DNA of 64,000 nucleotides from Hermatobates lingyangjiaoensis (taxonomy: Eukaryota; Arthropoda; Insecta; Hemiptera; Hermatobatidae), in NCBI GenBank assembly GCA_026182355.1, contig JAPFBL010000002.1:1488001-1552000 (forward strand), read 5' to 3'. Position numbers and translations under genes: made by a program. The notes below the pieces were generated by a model. The model saw only the letters and a list, made by a program, of their open reading frames with translations, did no database searches and had not been told where the DNA came from. Shown here piece after piece: positions 48,394 through 58,514 of the stretch. Position 1 is the first letter of the stretch, and the number at the start of each line of letters is the position of its first letter.

Positions 48394-48584
48394 AGTTACG
48401 CGTGTCCGGGTAATGAATAGGTTTTTAAAAAAAAGGAATTTAAATAAACTAGCTCGCACGTGATTGAAGACAAGAATCGAGTTTTATTAGTCAGCTCCTT
48501 CTGTTTATAGGAGAGGCAATGTTGATACGGACTTCAACCCTCTAGTCTCTCGCGGGCCGGCGTCTCTCGCGGGCCGGCATTACT
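48394..48584 (-). repeat. 3' LTR of the Gypsy element
   Basis: It is 191 bases long and identical to the other LTR except for G at 48456 (A at 53420). On the element strand it opens with two tandem 17-base GC-rich units. It then has a TATA-like CTATAAAC (about 48510-48503) and an AATAAA polyadenylation-like signal (48488-48483). Confidence 0.95.
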
Positions 48585-48841
48585 GCCCCCTCCCAGTCCT
48601 TATCAACAATGCTCTCCGTACAAGTGTCTGAGTTATATCATAAAATAACAAAACAAAACTTGACTCTAAACATAAGAAATGAATATAATGTTTTAACATT
48701 CAAAAATAAAATGACGTCCACACAAGTAACTGAATTAACATTGTTTATAGAAATTACAGAAATAACAAAAGATGAACTTCTATGATTATTTGTACAAAAC
48801 AAAAATAACAAAATTAACAAAGGTAAACACACATAACTACA
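48585..48841 (-). promoter_or_regulatory. polypurine tract and 3' untranslated region of the Gypsy element
   Basis: On the element strand GGGAGGGGGC (48594-48585) directly precedes the LTR and is the expected plus-strand primer. The rest of the 257 bases back to the integrase stop is AT-rich and has no envelope-like frame. Confidence 0.75.
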
Positions 48842-50566
48842 CTATATCGTTCGCACCATTGGTGGGATTTTCCTTCTCACCCGTCGCAGTTCCTGAAAAT
48901 GAACTATTTCTTGTTTCAGGGTGTCCGTTCCTATCCTCCATATCTGTGCTCTGTACCGTGGTAACGTTGCGAGTACTTCGTATGGCCCTACGTATCTCGG
49001 GTCCGATTTCCTTCGCTTCTGCCTATTCAGTTTATATACGAAGTCCCCTTCTTGTATCAACCCTACTGTTTCTTCTGCTTTCCTTTGATTATATTGCTTG
49101 GTCCATCTTTCTTTTGCTGCTTTGACTCTATTATGTAACCTTTGTGGATCCGCTTCCTTTTTCCGCAATTCAAATGGTGTTGCCTCTGTGGTCGAGTGAA
49201 TACTACTGTTGTATGCTAGGACCGCTCTGGCCATTGCCACATGACCCTTTATGTTTTTTGCATCAGCCAATAACTGCAAGTGTTCCGTTAGAGTGTTATG
49301 TAGTCTCTCTATTGCTCCGTGGGACCTTGGATGACCCGGTGTACACCAATGGGGGTTTATATTGAATTCTTTTAACAGGGTTTTTATTTTAACGTTGTTG
49401 AACTCTCGCCCTCTGTCCATATAGATCGTTCTCGGGCAGTCAAACGTGGCCAAATACGACAGCAATGCCTCTTCTGTACTTTCACTTGATTTACTTGTTA
49501 GTGGCCATGCTGAGGCTAACTTGGTTAGTCTATCTATTGTTGTTAAATATTTGTTTCCGTCGTATGTAAATATATCAATTTCTAGCTCCTCAGAGGGTCC
49601 CTCGGGCGTCTGACTTTGTAATAATGGAGGTACAAGTGGTACTCTTTCATACTTCCTCCTTTTGCATATTTCACAGTCCTTTATCACTTGGGCTATCCTC
49701 TTGCCCATTTGGAGCCAGTAATGCGACCTCTGTAGATGTTTAAGGGTCTCTGTGACACCACGATGGTTGGTTTTTCCCCTGTGATAATTTAGGATGACCT
49801 CTTTCTGCTGCTCTTCGTCTTCTACCGTTTCTACCTGGTTCTTACAGATTATGAAATGAGCTCCTTGTCTCAGCTCTCTTTCCTGAATTAGTCGGAGTAG
49901 TCTATTTTCAAGTTCTTGTGATTCTATAAAGAAATGGTATACCTTTCCTGGCACTGTTAGTTGGTTTATGACTGTACTTAATTGTTCGTTGTTCGCTTTC
50001 GTTCCTCCTGTAATAATATTTATTTTTAAGTGGCCATATTTGTGCAATTGGGTGTTTATTATTTCTTCTGTGTCGTCTTTTATAATTATTTGATTTCTCT
50101 TGTTGTTTATTATATCCTGACTAATCTCAGCTTCCGGTCCATTTCGTTGTTCTTGGTCTTCATCTGCGTCTGGTGTCCAGTTGGCGAAGAACTCTCGCAC
50201 GTCCCTGGAGGTACTTGGCTCTCTCGTACTACTTCTCGTAATGACGTTGACGTTTCTGGACAAACAGTCGGCTACTTGATTATCAACCCCCTTTACGTGC
50301 TGGACACTGAAGTTGTATGCAGCTATCCTTTCTTTCCACTTTGCTATCCGGGCTGACGTCTCCTTTAAATTCCCGATCCACATTAGGGGCCTATGATCTG
50401 TTCTAATAGTGAACTCAGCCGCAAAAAGGTAGGGTCGGAAATGTTCTACAGTCCACACTATGCCTAACATTTCCCTTTCTATTGTGCTATACCTTTTTTC
50501 TGCTGGTGATAATTTTCTGCTGGCGTAGGCTATTGGTCGCTCTCCCTGGATAGTTTCCTGCATCAA
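48842..50566 (-). CDS. pol: Gypsy pol: RNase H C-terminal part and integrase
   Basis: The 574-codon frame begins within RNase H (catalytic-type residues in TDHRPL at 56-61 and near DNQVADCLSR at 95-104). It carries a complete integrase. The HHCC zinc-binding set is H262, H268, C298 and C301. The catalytic triad is D331, D384 and E420, with exactly 35 residues between the last two (DD35E). A GPY/F-type module follows (GPYE at 527-530). The frame ends in a basic tail. The annotated start is only the first methionine after a frame break, not a real start; the true protein would be a cleavage product of Gag-Pol. RNase H would degrade the RNA template, and integrase would insert the DNA copy in the nucleus. 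This is the longest open frame of the window. Confidence 0.93.
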   Translation of the reverse strand: MMQETIQGERPIAYASRKLSPAEKRYSTIEREMLGIVWTVEHFRPYLFAAEFTIRTDHRPLMWIGNLKETSARIAKWKERIAAYNFSVQHVKGVDNQVADCLSRNVNVITRSSTREPSTSRDVREFFANWTPDADEDQEQRNGPEAEISQDIINNKRNQIIIKDDTEEIINTQLHKYGHLKINIITGGTKANNEQLSTVINQLTVPGKVYHFFIESQELENRLLRLIQERELRQGAHFIICKNQVETVEDEEQQKEVILNYHRGKTNHRGVTETLKHLQRSHYWLQMGKRIAQVIKDCEICKRRKYERVPLVPPLLQSQTPEGPSEELEIDIFTYDGNKYLTTIDRLTKLASAWPLTSKSSESTEEALLSYLATFDCPRTIYMDRGREFNNVKIKTLLKEFNINPHWCTPGHPRSHGAIERLHNTLTEHLQLLADAKNIKGHVAMARAVLAYNSSIHSTTEATPFELRKKEADPQRLHNRVKAAKERWTKQYNQRKAEETVGLIQEGDFVYKLNRQKRRKSDPRYVGPYEVLATLPRYRAQIWRIGTDTLKQEIVHFQELRRVRRKIPPMVRTI

Positions 50567-51119
50567 GACTCCCCGATAGCTTCTTGACTGGCATCTGTCA
50601 TTACAATGAATGGTTTGTTTAGGTCAGGAAATTGGAGCAACAGCGGGCCCCACAACGCCTTCTTACACTGCTCCACTGCTTCTCTTAGATCTTCTGTTTG
50701 TATAAACTTCTTTCCTTTCTTTAAACTGTCCGTCAAGGGGTTCGTGATTGTTGCAAAGTCCTTTACGTACCTTCTATAGAAACCTATCATACCTAGAAAA
50801 GCCCTGATGTCTTTGGGTCCCTTTGGATAGGGTAATCGATCTATTGCTTCAACCTTCTTAGGGTCGGGTCTTACTCCTTCACCTGAGATAAGGTGCCCCA
50901 TAAATCTAACCTCTTTTTGATATAAGCGGGTTTTATCCATCGCTACCTTTAAGCCAAAGTCCCTTATTCTTTTCAGCACCCTTGTAACATGTTCCTTATG
51001 CTCTTCTATTGACTTACTGAACACTATGATGTCATCCATGTAGATTTGCGTAAAGTCTTCTCCCAGTCCTTCAAGCAGTTCATCCATGAGGCGTTGGAAC
51101 GTGGAAGGCGCATTCTTTA
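50563..51119 (-). CDS. pol: Gypsy pol: reverse transcriptase C-terminal part and RNase H start
   Basis: This segment carries the RT active site YMDD (residues 16-19 counted from the methionine at 51087) followed by the palm and thumb. It ends in the first RNase H strand with TDASQEA. The frame is open from about 51119, directly after the break that ends the upstream frame, so the methionine at 51087 is not a true start. It stops at 50563 when the frame shifts by one base inside RNase H. Both breaks lie at G-rich runs of the element strand, each consistent with one missing base. As it stands, no polymerase could be made from this copy without two frame changes. Confidence 0.9.
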
Positions 51120-52094
51120 GGCAAAGGGCATCCTCAAAAATTCGAAGTGGCCTCTATCGAACGTAAAGGCCGTCTTCTCGACATCTCTCGGGTGCATCCT
51201 AATCTGGTGATACCCGGCCTTGAGGTCGAAGGTACTGAATACAGTTGCTCCTGCCATATGGTCGAGTATGTCTTCTATCCTTGGCAGAGGGTATCTTTCA
51301 AGCTTAGTGTACTTATTTAACTCTCTAAAATCTACTACCAACCGGTATTTAGGGGGTTTACCCTCCTCGACCTTTTTTGGGACCAGCCAAATAGGGCTCG
51401 AAAATTGCGACTTAGACCTCTGTATTATGCCCTGGTCCAGCATTTCCTTTATTTGCTCCTGCATTATCTTTTTCAATTGGTGTGGGTACCTTCTAGGTTT
51501 CACGTAAACAACTGTACCTTCAGGGAGTTCTATTTGGTGTTTGACCCTACCTGTAGCTGATAACCTCTGTCCTTCACTATAGAATACTTTTTCAAATTCT
51601 TTCATTAATTCACTAACCTGCTGTTCTCCTGGTATCACTTTTCCACAGTTTACCGTTATTCTCTTCCCTGGTTTAACTCTCCCTTCCACGAAGTATTTCC
51701 TTTTTCCTAGTTTAATGTCCCACTTCCCTCTTTTACACTCAGGTTTTGCATTGATTCTCTCCAAAAAGTCGCACCCTAGAATAACTCCATATTTCTGGGT
51801 CTCTAAGTGGGTCACATGCACTTTCATCTCCAAGGTCTCTCCTATTAATTCTCCCATCTCTACCTGTAATTCGCCTACCAGGCTCTTCCTTCCTGCCATG
51901 GTGACCAAGGTGCAGTTGCACGGTGTCAGCCCTGAATAATTGTCCATCCTTTTTGCCACTTCATTGTCCATAATTGTGCTATCTGACCCTGTATCTACCA
52001 AACACTTAGTCTTCCATTTGGGAAAAAAAAATATAGGGAGCTTACCTCTTATGCTATTCCTCTGTTGCTCGCCTATATACCTCTCGCCTAACCT
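51117..52094 (-). CDS. pol: Gypsy pol: protease and reverse transcriptase N-terminal part
   Basis: The frame is open from the codon after a TGA at 52097-52095. It shows an aspartic protease active site DTGS (codons around 51995-51984) and the ILGCDFL flap-side motif. The RT fingers follow, with SPIWLVPKK and YRLVVDFRELNK, then FDLKAGYHQI and the strand ending in FEFLRMPF. The frame stops at 51117 within the next conserved RT motif because of a one-base shift. Protease would cut the Gag-Pol polyprotein, and RT would copy the RNA in cytoplasmic particles. The methionine at 52001 sits inside the protease and is not a start; synthesis is expected to come from Gag by readthrough or as one frame. 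Confidence 0.9.
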   Translation of the reverse strand, partial: RLGERYIGEQQRNSIRGKLPIFFFPKWKTKCLVDTGSDSTIMDNEVAKRMDNYSGLTPCNCTLVTMAGRKSLVGELQVEMGELIGETLEMKVHVTHLETQKYGVILGCDFLERINAKPECKRGKWDIKLGKRKYFVEGRVKPGKRITVNCGKVIPGEQQVSELMKEFEKVFYSEGQRLSATGRVKHQIELPEGTVVYVKPRRYPHQLKKIMQEQIKEMLDQGIIQRSKSQFSSPIWLVPKKVEEGKPPKYRLVVDFRELNKYTKLERYPLPRIEDILDHMAGATVFSTFDLKAGYHQIRMHPRDVEKTAFTFDRGHFEFLRMPFA

Positions 52095-52670
52095 TCAATC
52101 CTTCTTCCTCTTCTCTCGAATAGCGATCCTCCCACCACGAGTCTCTTCCAGTGAAGGCCACTTCCCTCGCTCGTACCAGCGCTCGTGTCGTTCTATCGAT
52201 GTCTCTTGCTCCGACCCTGTTGACTCTGATGAGCTCCCGTCCTCTGAAGAGCCTTCCCCTTTTTGTCTTCTCCTGCCCCACATCTTCTCCCGCCGGGTTG
52301 TGTTAACTTCCATGGGCTCATCTCTTGGTGTTGGTCTATACTGTTTCGTTCGTGGTCTCTCCTTGCGATATAAATACGGACACTCTCGCGCGAAGTGACC
52401 GAGTTCACCACACTCCCAACATCCTCTTCTTACTGGCTTCTCTCTTCGCGTGTAGCCTCCCACTGCCTCATAGCTGTTCCTCCTGGCTTGAGATCTTCTC
52501 TCTTCAAAACGTCCCCGTGGCTTCCTCTCCTGTGAATACCTCCCTTGTCCTCGATCCTCATAGGCTCTTGCTCTGAATTGCCTATCCTGAGGTACTCTCC
52601 TCCTGGTCACAACTGCCCATCCTCCTTCTGACTTCCCTCTGTATATAACACCGTTATCTTCTCGGTCCAT
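52095..52670 (-). CDS. gag: Gypsy gag: nucleocapsid part with zinc knuckle
   Basis: This 191-codon frame is rich in arginine and glutamate, as expected for an RNA-binding nucleocapsid. It contains one CX2CX4HX4C knuckle (C84, C87, H92, C97; about 52421-52380). The stretch after it is acidic, serine-rich and then basic. It ends in TGA at 52097-52095, after which the same frame continues directly into the protease. The first methionine (52670) lies in the overlap with the upstream gag frame and is unlikely to be a real start. Capsid and nucleocapsid parts are normally one protein, so the frame change at about 52640-52670 is a break, not a gene boundary. Confidence 0.85.
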   Translation of the reverse strand: MDREDNGVIYRGKSEGGWAVVTRRRVPQDRQFRARAYEDRGQGRYSQERKPRGRFEERRSQARRNSYEAVGGYTRREKPVRRGCWECGELGHFARECPYLYRKERPRTKQYRPTPRDEPMEVNTTRREKMWGRRRQKGEGSSEDGSSSESTGSEQETSIERHERWYERGKWPSLEETRGGRIAIREKRKKD

Positions 52671-53287
52671 TTCTTCCTCCGGATGGCATTAATTGTCTCC
52701 TCGAGACTAGTGGGCTTCATGATACGGAGGGCCATTCTCACTCGTTCTGGAGCTGCCTTGAGGAGAATTTCACTGGCTATCTCTTCATATATCGTCGTTC
52801 TCCATTTCGCTTCTTGACTGTCTGTGCACTTTTCATTTATCTTCATAGTTAATTTCCTTGTCGCATCCCCCAATCTGCGCCCGAACTCAGCGCAGGTCTC
52901 ACCATTCTCCTTCCGCATTTCAAAAATTTTTAGCGCACTTCTAGCTACAGGCTTTGCGGCTCCAGCATATCTGTCCTTAAGGGCTGCTCGCACCGCACTC
53001 CACTCCGCACAAAACGTAAGTCCTAACTCCAGCATCACCGTAAGGCTGACCCTGGCGAGGAAGTAGGTCTTGATGTTCTTGTCTGTAGCTGGGTCTAGTT
53101 GAGTTGTGACTAACTGCTCGTTGATGCAGTCCATTCTCTCTATGAACAAGTCCAACTCTCGAGCATCACCCTCGAACCTCTTTATCGAATCTAATAGGTT
53201 CATCAGGTACCCTGCTTTTGCTACTCTCGCTTGTTCTATTTTCACTGCGAGCCTAACATCGGCTCCTGTTGTCTGTTTACTCGTCAT
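52607..53287 (-). CDS. gag: Gypsy gag: capsid part
   Basis: The 226-codon frame starts with the first ATG after the primer-binding site (53287; 54-base leader), so this start is credible. It encodes an alpha-helical capsid-type region with the FEGDARELDLFIERMD segment near residue 37 and a W-x-AL-DRY segment near the middle, the general pattern of Gypsy capsids. It would form the particle shell. The last about 20 codons run in the wrong frame past a one-base shift near 52650, after which the correct continuation is the zinc-knuckle frame. The shift lies next to a G-rich run and has the same direction as the two in pol. Confidence 0.85.
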   Translation of the reverse strand: MTSKQTTGADVRLAVKIEQARVAKAGYLMNLLDSIKRFEGDARELDLFIERMDCINEQLVTTQLDPATDKNIKTYFLARVSLTVMLELGLTFCAEWSAVRAALKDRYAGAAKPVARSALKIFEMRKENGETCAEFGRRLGDATRKLTMKINEKCTDSQEAKWRTTIYEEIASEILLKAAPERVRMALRIMKPTSLEETINAIRRKKWTEKITVLYTEGSQKEDGQL

Positions 53288-53340
53288 GTTGGTTTTCTAC
53301 ACTGGACACAACACTACACTATTAAACAGTTGGCGAATGA

Positions 53341-53358
53341 TCCCGGGTTTCGGCACCA
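53341..53358 (-). promoter_or_regulatory. primer-binding site matching tRNA-Phe
   Basis: Read on the plus strand, these 18 bases are TCCCGGGTTTCGGCACCA, the 3' end of eukaryotic tRNA-Phe including CCA. The element-strand complement would bind it and prime minus-strand DNA. It overlaps the last LTR base. Confidence 0.85.
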
Positions 53359-53546
53359 GTTACGCGTGTCCGGGTAATGAATAGGTTTTTAAAAAAAAGG
53401 AATTTAAATAAACTAGCTCACACGTGATTGAAGACAAGAATCGAGTTTTATTAGTCAGCTCCTTCTGTTTATAGGAGAGGCAATGTTGATACGGACTTCA
53501 ACCCTCTAGTCTCTCGCGGGCCGGCGTCTCTCGCGGGCCGGCATTA

Positions 53547-53548
<2 letters not shown>
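53358..53548 (-). repeat. 5' LTR of the Gypsy element
   Basis: It is 191 bases long, with A at 53420 where the 3' LTR has G at 48456. The promoter-like and polyadenylation-like signals are the same as in the 3' LTR. It is followed outside by TATA and a long TA tract. Confidence 0.95.

Positions 53549-53626
<78 letters not shown>
53549..53626. repeat. (TA)n then (GA)n microsatellite
   Basis: A TA run (53549-53594) passes into AGAAGAGAGAGAG (to about 53626). The TA part is the right-hand half of the tract in which the Gypsy element landed. Confidence 0.95.
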
Positions 53627-53627
<1 letters not shown>

Positions 53628-53629
53628 AA

Positions 53630-53702
53630 TTTACATAAAGAAACATAGAGAAATTAAAAACACACACTTACAGTCTCTAATTTTAGTTTAACCGTCTTCA
53701 GG

Positions 53703-53734
<32 letters not shown>

Positions 53735-53735
53735 G
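53630..53735 (-). repeat. half-copy of the 59.8-kb fold-back family, plus (TA)n
   Basis: The segment with ACACACACTTACAGTCTC and AACCGTCTTCAGGAGAGAC matches the left arm of the fold-back at 59799-60053. On the minus strand it contains CTGAAGA (53701-53695) but has AAAA where the hammerhead core needs GAAA. A TA tract at 53710-53734 follows. Confidence 0.5.
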
Positions 53736-53805
53736 ACATAAAAATATGACTTTTGGGAGTTTAAAGAATGGAAACCCAACAAAATCCCGAGATATAATCT
53801 TTTGA
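53735..53805 (-). repeat. Repeat A left terminus, right part of the split copy
   Basis: The block TATGACTTTTGGGAGTTTAA and the following AAAATCCCGAGATATAATC match, on the minus strand, the left end of Repeat A (compare 38878-38945). It completes the copy at 47945-48235. Confidence 0.5.
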
Positions 53806-53809
53806 TGAT

Positions 53810-56800
53810 CATTATACATTACTTATATTAAACCTAAATTTATAAAAAACACTTACTTGTTAGAACTTCCTCCATAAGTGATGGGTGAGTGTCAAAACTT
53901 AAACAAATTGAAAACTGCCAAATTTAGAGTTTTCTAAGATTTCTAGACCTTAGATGAGCAAAGTAATTTGTTAGAGAATAAAATTTGTTATTAACTATGC
54001 TTTTTTAAAGTTTATTTATAGTAATTGGTTTTGACTTATTTTAACTCTTTTGCTATAATTTTTTTGCGTCTTTTATAGTTTAAAACATTTGTAGATTTTC
54101 AGGAAGACACGATTTAAAAAACCATCCATATAGAACTCTTAATGATGAAATTTATGATACTTCTTTGGAGTATTATTAACACAAATACAGAGGGTATGAC
54201 AGTTAAAGTATTCAAAAATGTTCAGGATGATATATAAGAAAATGAGACCCTATTAGTTTAGACTGGATGTTATTTTGTAATTCTGTCTCGTGTGAACGGA
54301 CACACAGAGGAACGTATACTCTTCATTTTATATTTATAGAAATTATTGTTGAAAGATGAATTTACTTTGTGCAGGAAAACATCCAATATTTCTATGTTTT
54401 AAAAAAATAAAAAAAACTTTTCGGGTCAATGATTCTGTCCAAACAAAAGTCGCTCAGGACAACTTTCTTGAACTGATGAATAATTTTAACAAACTGACTT
54501 TGCTGAACTTCCAATGACATATTTTAATATTGAATATCCACTTTTGTCGGATATTGAAATTTGAAGTTTCTTCCTATTTTCAAATAAATAATTGTGATAC
54601 ATTATTATACATTACTAGAACTCGTAAGTATAGAAATAAACATATTTCTCATGATGATTTTATGTATCGAAAAAAGTTCCTGACAAAATTTGTTATTAGG
54701 TACAATTAAAGTTATATAATATCAGCAAAACGCATTCAAAATAAAAAGTTTTGGACACTTTGAATATCTAAATCAGTTTTCTTTTTTACAGTATACCTGA
54801 ATACCAAAATATTTCCAATAAATCCTAACATATTTACGTCTTTTTTTAATTAATAGGCTGTCAATTGGTTCAACGCGTCAAAATAAGCCGCCGTTGATAA
54901 TTAGGACTACTAATAATTACGATGTTGCTAATAATTACTAATAATTACAACTAATAATAATAATTCGTTAATAATAATTACGACAACTCAAATTATTATT
55001 AATCATTATTGAATCATAACAACTCAACTAGAAAATGATAAATTTGTAGAATATTTAGCTTTTCTTCAGATTACTTTGTAAAAACAGATTTTAAAACAAA
55101 TTTGAGACTGTTATTCATCAAAGGTTAAGAAAGTTAAACAAGATCTTTGTAGAAAAAGTAGACTGACCACTGCCTTCTTTATTTAACATTGTTTGATGAA
55201 GAAGTTTAACTTTTGTGACATCATGAATATTAATAAAGTATAGCAAACACAATTATTCCTTTTATAAAAAACCTTTTGTCAAATTACTTGTTTATGGAAA
55301 ATTATCTACACTGAAAAAAAAGTGTAAAACCAATTTATTTGTTTGGCATTGAACTTGATATCAATGACTTATATAAAAGGAAGAATGATTGATGACCTGT
55401 TTGCTTTAGAGCTAGAATAAATGAAGAGTAAGAGGAGACTTGAAATATACTAGTTAAGTGGAAAAGGGAACAAACTGCCTTTTCAAAGTCAGTGCTTTCA
55501 AAGTTTGTCCATAACAGCAATCTACCACTGCTAGTAAACACCTCGCTCAGGGACTCGACAAATTGCATTTTGCGATTCTCTAGGAGAAAAAAAGTTTGCC
55601 AAATTGGTTTATTTGTTTGGATTTCAAATCAAATGATTAAAATCAAGCTAAGCACTTGTCCCTTGGTGATTACTTCTGATACATGTTACCCCTATCCCTT
55701 TATGTTTCGCTGGTTTAATACCATTTACGTAATTTGAAAGCAAAATAGTCAGCTTTAAATAATAGCATCATGGCATGAATAAATTCATTGTATTCAAAAA
55801 AAGTTATCTTTTTATAAAATAGTTAAGCTATACTTATTAACCTCAATATTTAGACATATAACAGTATATTTTATTCTGCAATGCCAGTCATAGTGCCCCA
55901 ATATTTCTCAAATAATCAAAGTGTCCAGTATATACCCAATATTCCTTCTTTGTAAATCAATTTTTAAGTGTAATCATAAAGCAAGGTTTTCTCATCCGTA
56001 TAAAACAATTTTTTACTCAATTGGATCTTACCATCGAAATTCCTTATTTCTAATTCGCATTCTAAATCTGAAAATGTTAACTTAAAATATTGGTAATCAT
56101 ACATTTCTTGATTTTTTAATAAACATGAATGTTGAAATTAGTAAATATTGATTACAATAAATAAAGTTTCATTGCATTGACTGAGATCAACACCCGCTTG
56201 TCAATGTCATTTGCTGACTTTCTTCTTTTTTAATGAATGGTCCTTGAAAGTTTTTTCCTTAAACAATATCATTCAACTTATTTATGGAACAGATTTTTGA
56301 TTATTTTACGGTCAATTATACAAAGTTTTATTTCTATATTTTCAGAACATTTGAGCTTTGTTTTAAAATTACATGTGACCAATTAACTTTCATTACTTTT
56401 TCTAAGAAGGAATTGAAAGTATTGCTTTTGCAGAGAAATTTTTTCAAGAGATTCTACTTTTTTTTGTTCTCATCTCTTTTTTTCCGTCTTTGAAAATTCT
56501 CTGTTTGTGATTTATTTCACTATTGCTGCGATGAAAGATAGTCGAGTGTTCTCTGATGGCACTTATAACATAGTGGTAATTCTAATGACATCCTCTAGTA
56601 CAGAGTTTTTCAAACTTTTTTCAACGCGGAACCTTTTTTGGTTCAAACTTTCCCGGGATACTAAATAGTATGTATGTTTAAAAACAATTAAAAAAGTAAT
56701 ATTACTACAATGTGTATTTGTCGAATAAAAACTCAAAACTAAAAGATTTTAATTTTCATATTTTCCACAAGTGCATAACATATAAAACAGAATTACTAGC

Positions 56801-58510
56801 AATTTGAACATAGAGTTGTTTTGTAATCATTTTTAGCTTTATAATTAAGAGTTTGATTCTCAAGTTAGCCCCAGCAGTAAGCCTGCTTTGGTATTTGGTT
56901 TTTATGTCAGTTTAAAGGGAAAATCCAATTTCACATGAGTAGGCAGTGGGAAATGGTAGCAATGTGTGAAGTGCTACTTTTGCAATAGCAGGAAATTCGG
57001 GAATCAGATAGTTCCAAAAACTGACTAGTGATTCATCCTAAATATGAATAAAATTTTGACCACTTCTACTTATGGGTATATGTAGATATAAACATTATGT
57101 GGTTTCATGATTCACAAGAAATATAATATAAATCCATACCCAGAAAAATTTTTTAGAAAAATATTTTTACTAAATGTTTTTCACGGAACCACTAGTCAGT
57201 TCGTTATGGAACATCTGGGTTCCGCGGAACCCACTTTAGGAACCTCTGCTCTAGTAGTAGCGTGATTACCTTTAGTAGTGTTCACCGTTTAAATTATTGT
57301 CATCTCATTGTTAGTAGTCAGTACTACAATGAGACCTACATGAAGCCGTAGGTCTCAATACTGGGAGATGTAAGAAGTTAGTGGCGAATAATCGGGCAAA
57401 CAAAGCATTGCCTTAGGGCAGGAGGGACAAAATCGAATTCACTAAGTGCCAAAATTACCAATTGAGACGGAGTCAAGACAAACGTTATATTCGTTGAACA
57501 GCTAAAAATATTTAATTGAATAAACGCTTTATTGTACAACCACATGATAAATGAAATGTAAAGTTAAAGCATAAACTTTTTGATTTAGTTTATAACAAAT
57601 AATTACAATATATTCTATGAAATAAGTCCTTTTGTATGTCAACAAAAAAACAACAAAAATTATTATAATTGTCTTGGATGAAAATCATTCAACTATTAAC
57701 AGCTCATGCTACAGAAAAAAAAATTATAAAGATAAGAAAAACCAGTATTCATCACCTCTGCTTGACCTAATCGCATTGATTTGACCCAGATATCTTGCAT
57801 TTCTTCTTAGATTCCATCATGACAATGTCTGCGGTTAAGGTCTTAGTTCAGGAAATCTCAAAATTAAGAATTATCTTAATCAAGGAGAGAAGTCACGAGC
57901 ATTATATATAATATCACTTTAGCTTATTTTCATTATTATCTCCTATGAGTAAAATACTGTCGGACTAACTCAAAACGGATTTGATATGACCGAGCAGGCC
58001 AAACCTACGTCGAGGGCTAGACTTGGTCAGCCGGCCTGCGTTTAACACCACTGTCTTAAGTCAGAAAAAAAACAGACCATTTTTCTCTGCGTAAAACACT
58101 TTATTAGTTTATTGGTCCATTAACTCAGGTCGTATGCCTGCCTTAGAATTGCAGGAGCCTTAATTGGCAACCGTTAGGAACAAGTTACTGAACCCTACTA
58201 TAACAATTTCGAGTGAGTCGTTCCTTTAGTACTCTAGATGTGGGATGAACCTGGTAACACGTACCGCTTATAAATAAAATAGTTGCCAAATAAGCTGACT
58301 CTTCCCACCCTAGAACCGTACTCAAGGCAAAAGAAGCCTGCGAAGTGAATGCTGAAACTAATGTTATTAATGTTTTACTAAAAACTTAATTTGATAAGAT
58401 TTTATATACCAAGTAGTCTACATTTCACTTCTGAAAGGATATTATATATTTATATACATTAACTATATACATATATAACAGATTCAATAATATATCGACC
58501 ATTTGATAGA
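53810..58510. other. AT-rich stretch with no recognisable gene
   Basis: No coding domain is recognised. The patch 54855-55015 has a dense cluster of TAATTA/TAATAAT sites after a short GC-rich head (GCCGCC). The patch 57960-58350 is GC-richer and not shared with any repeat here. Frames of 60-85 codons lack motifs. Confidence 0.4.
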
Positions 58511-58514
58511 ATAG

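Larger units (their letters stand above)
48394..53548 (-). mobile_element. Gypsy-type LTR retrotransposon, nearly intact
   Basis: The 5,155-base element is flanked by TATA on both sides (48390-48393, 53549-53552), a 4-bp target duplication. Its LTRs start AGT and end ACT on the element strand, as in the Drosophila gypsy/17.6/297 group. The order is LTR, tRNA-Phe primer site, gag with one zinc knuckle, protease, reverse transcriptase, RNase H, integrase, polypurine tract, LTR. There is no envelope gene: only 257 bases separate the integrase stop from the 3' LTR. The LTRs differ at one of 191 bases, so the insertion is young. Even so, the coding frame has three one-base shifts and one in-frame TGA. 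It lies in a TA/AC microsatellite within a Repeat A copy. Confidence 0.95.

Noticed and set aside
48585..48841. Possible envelope gene between integrase and the 3' LTR
   Set aside because: Only 257 bases are present, with no frame of suitable length, so this is an env-less element.
48772..53384. Plus-strand frames across the Gypsy element
   Set aside because: They are antisense shadows of gag-pol and show no domains.
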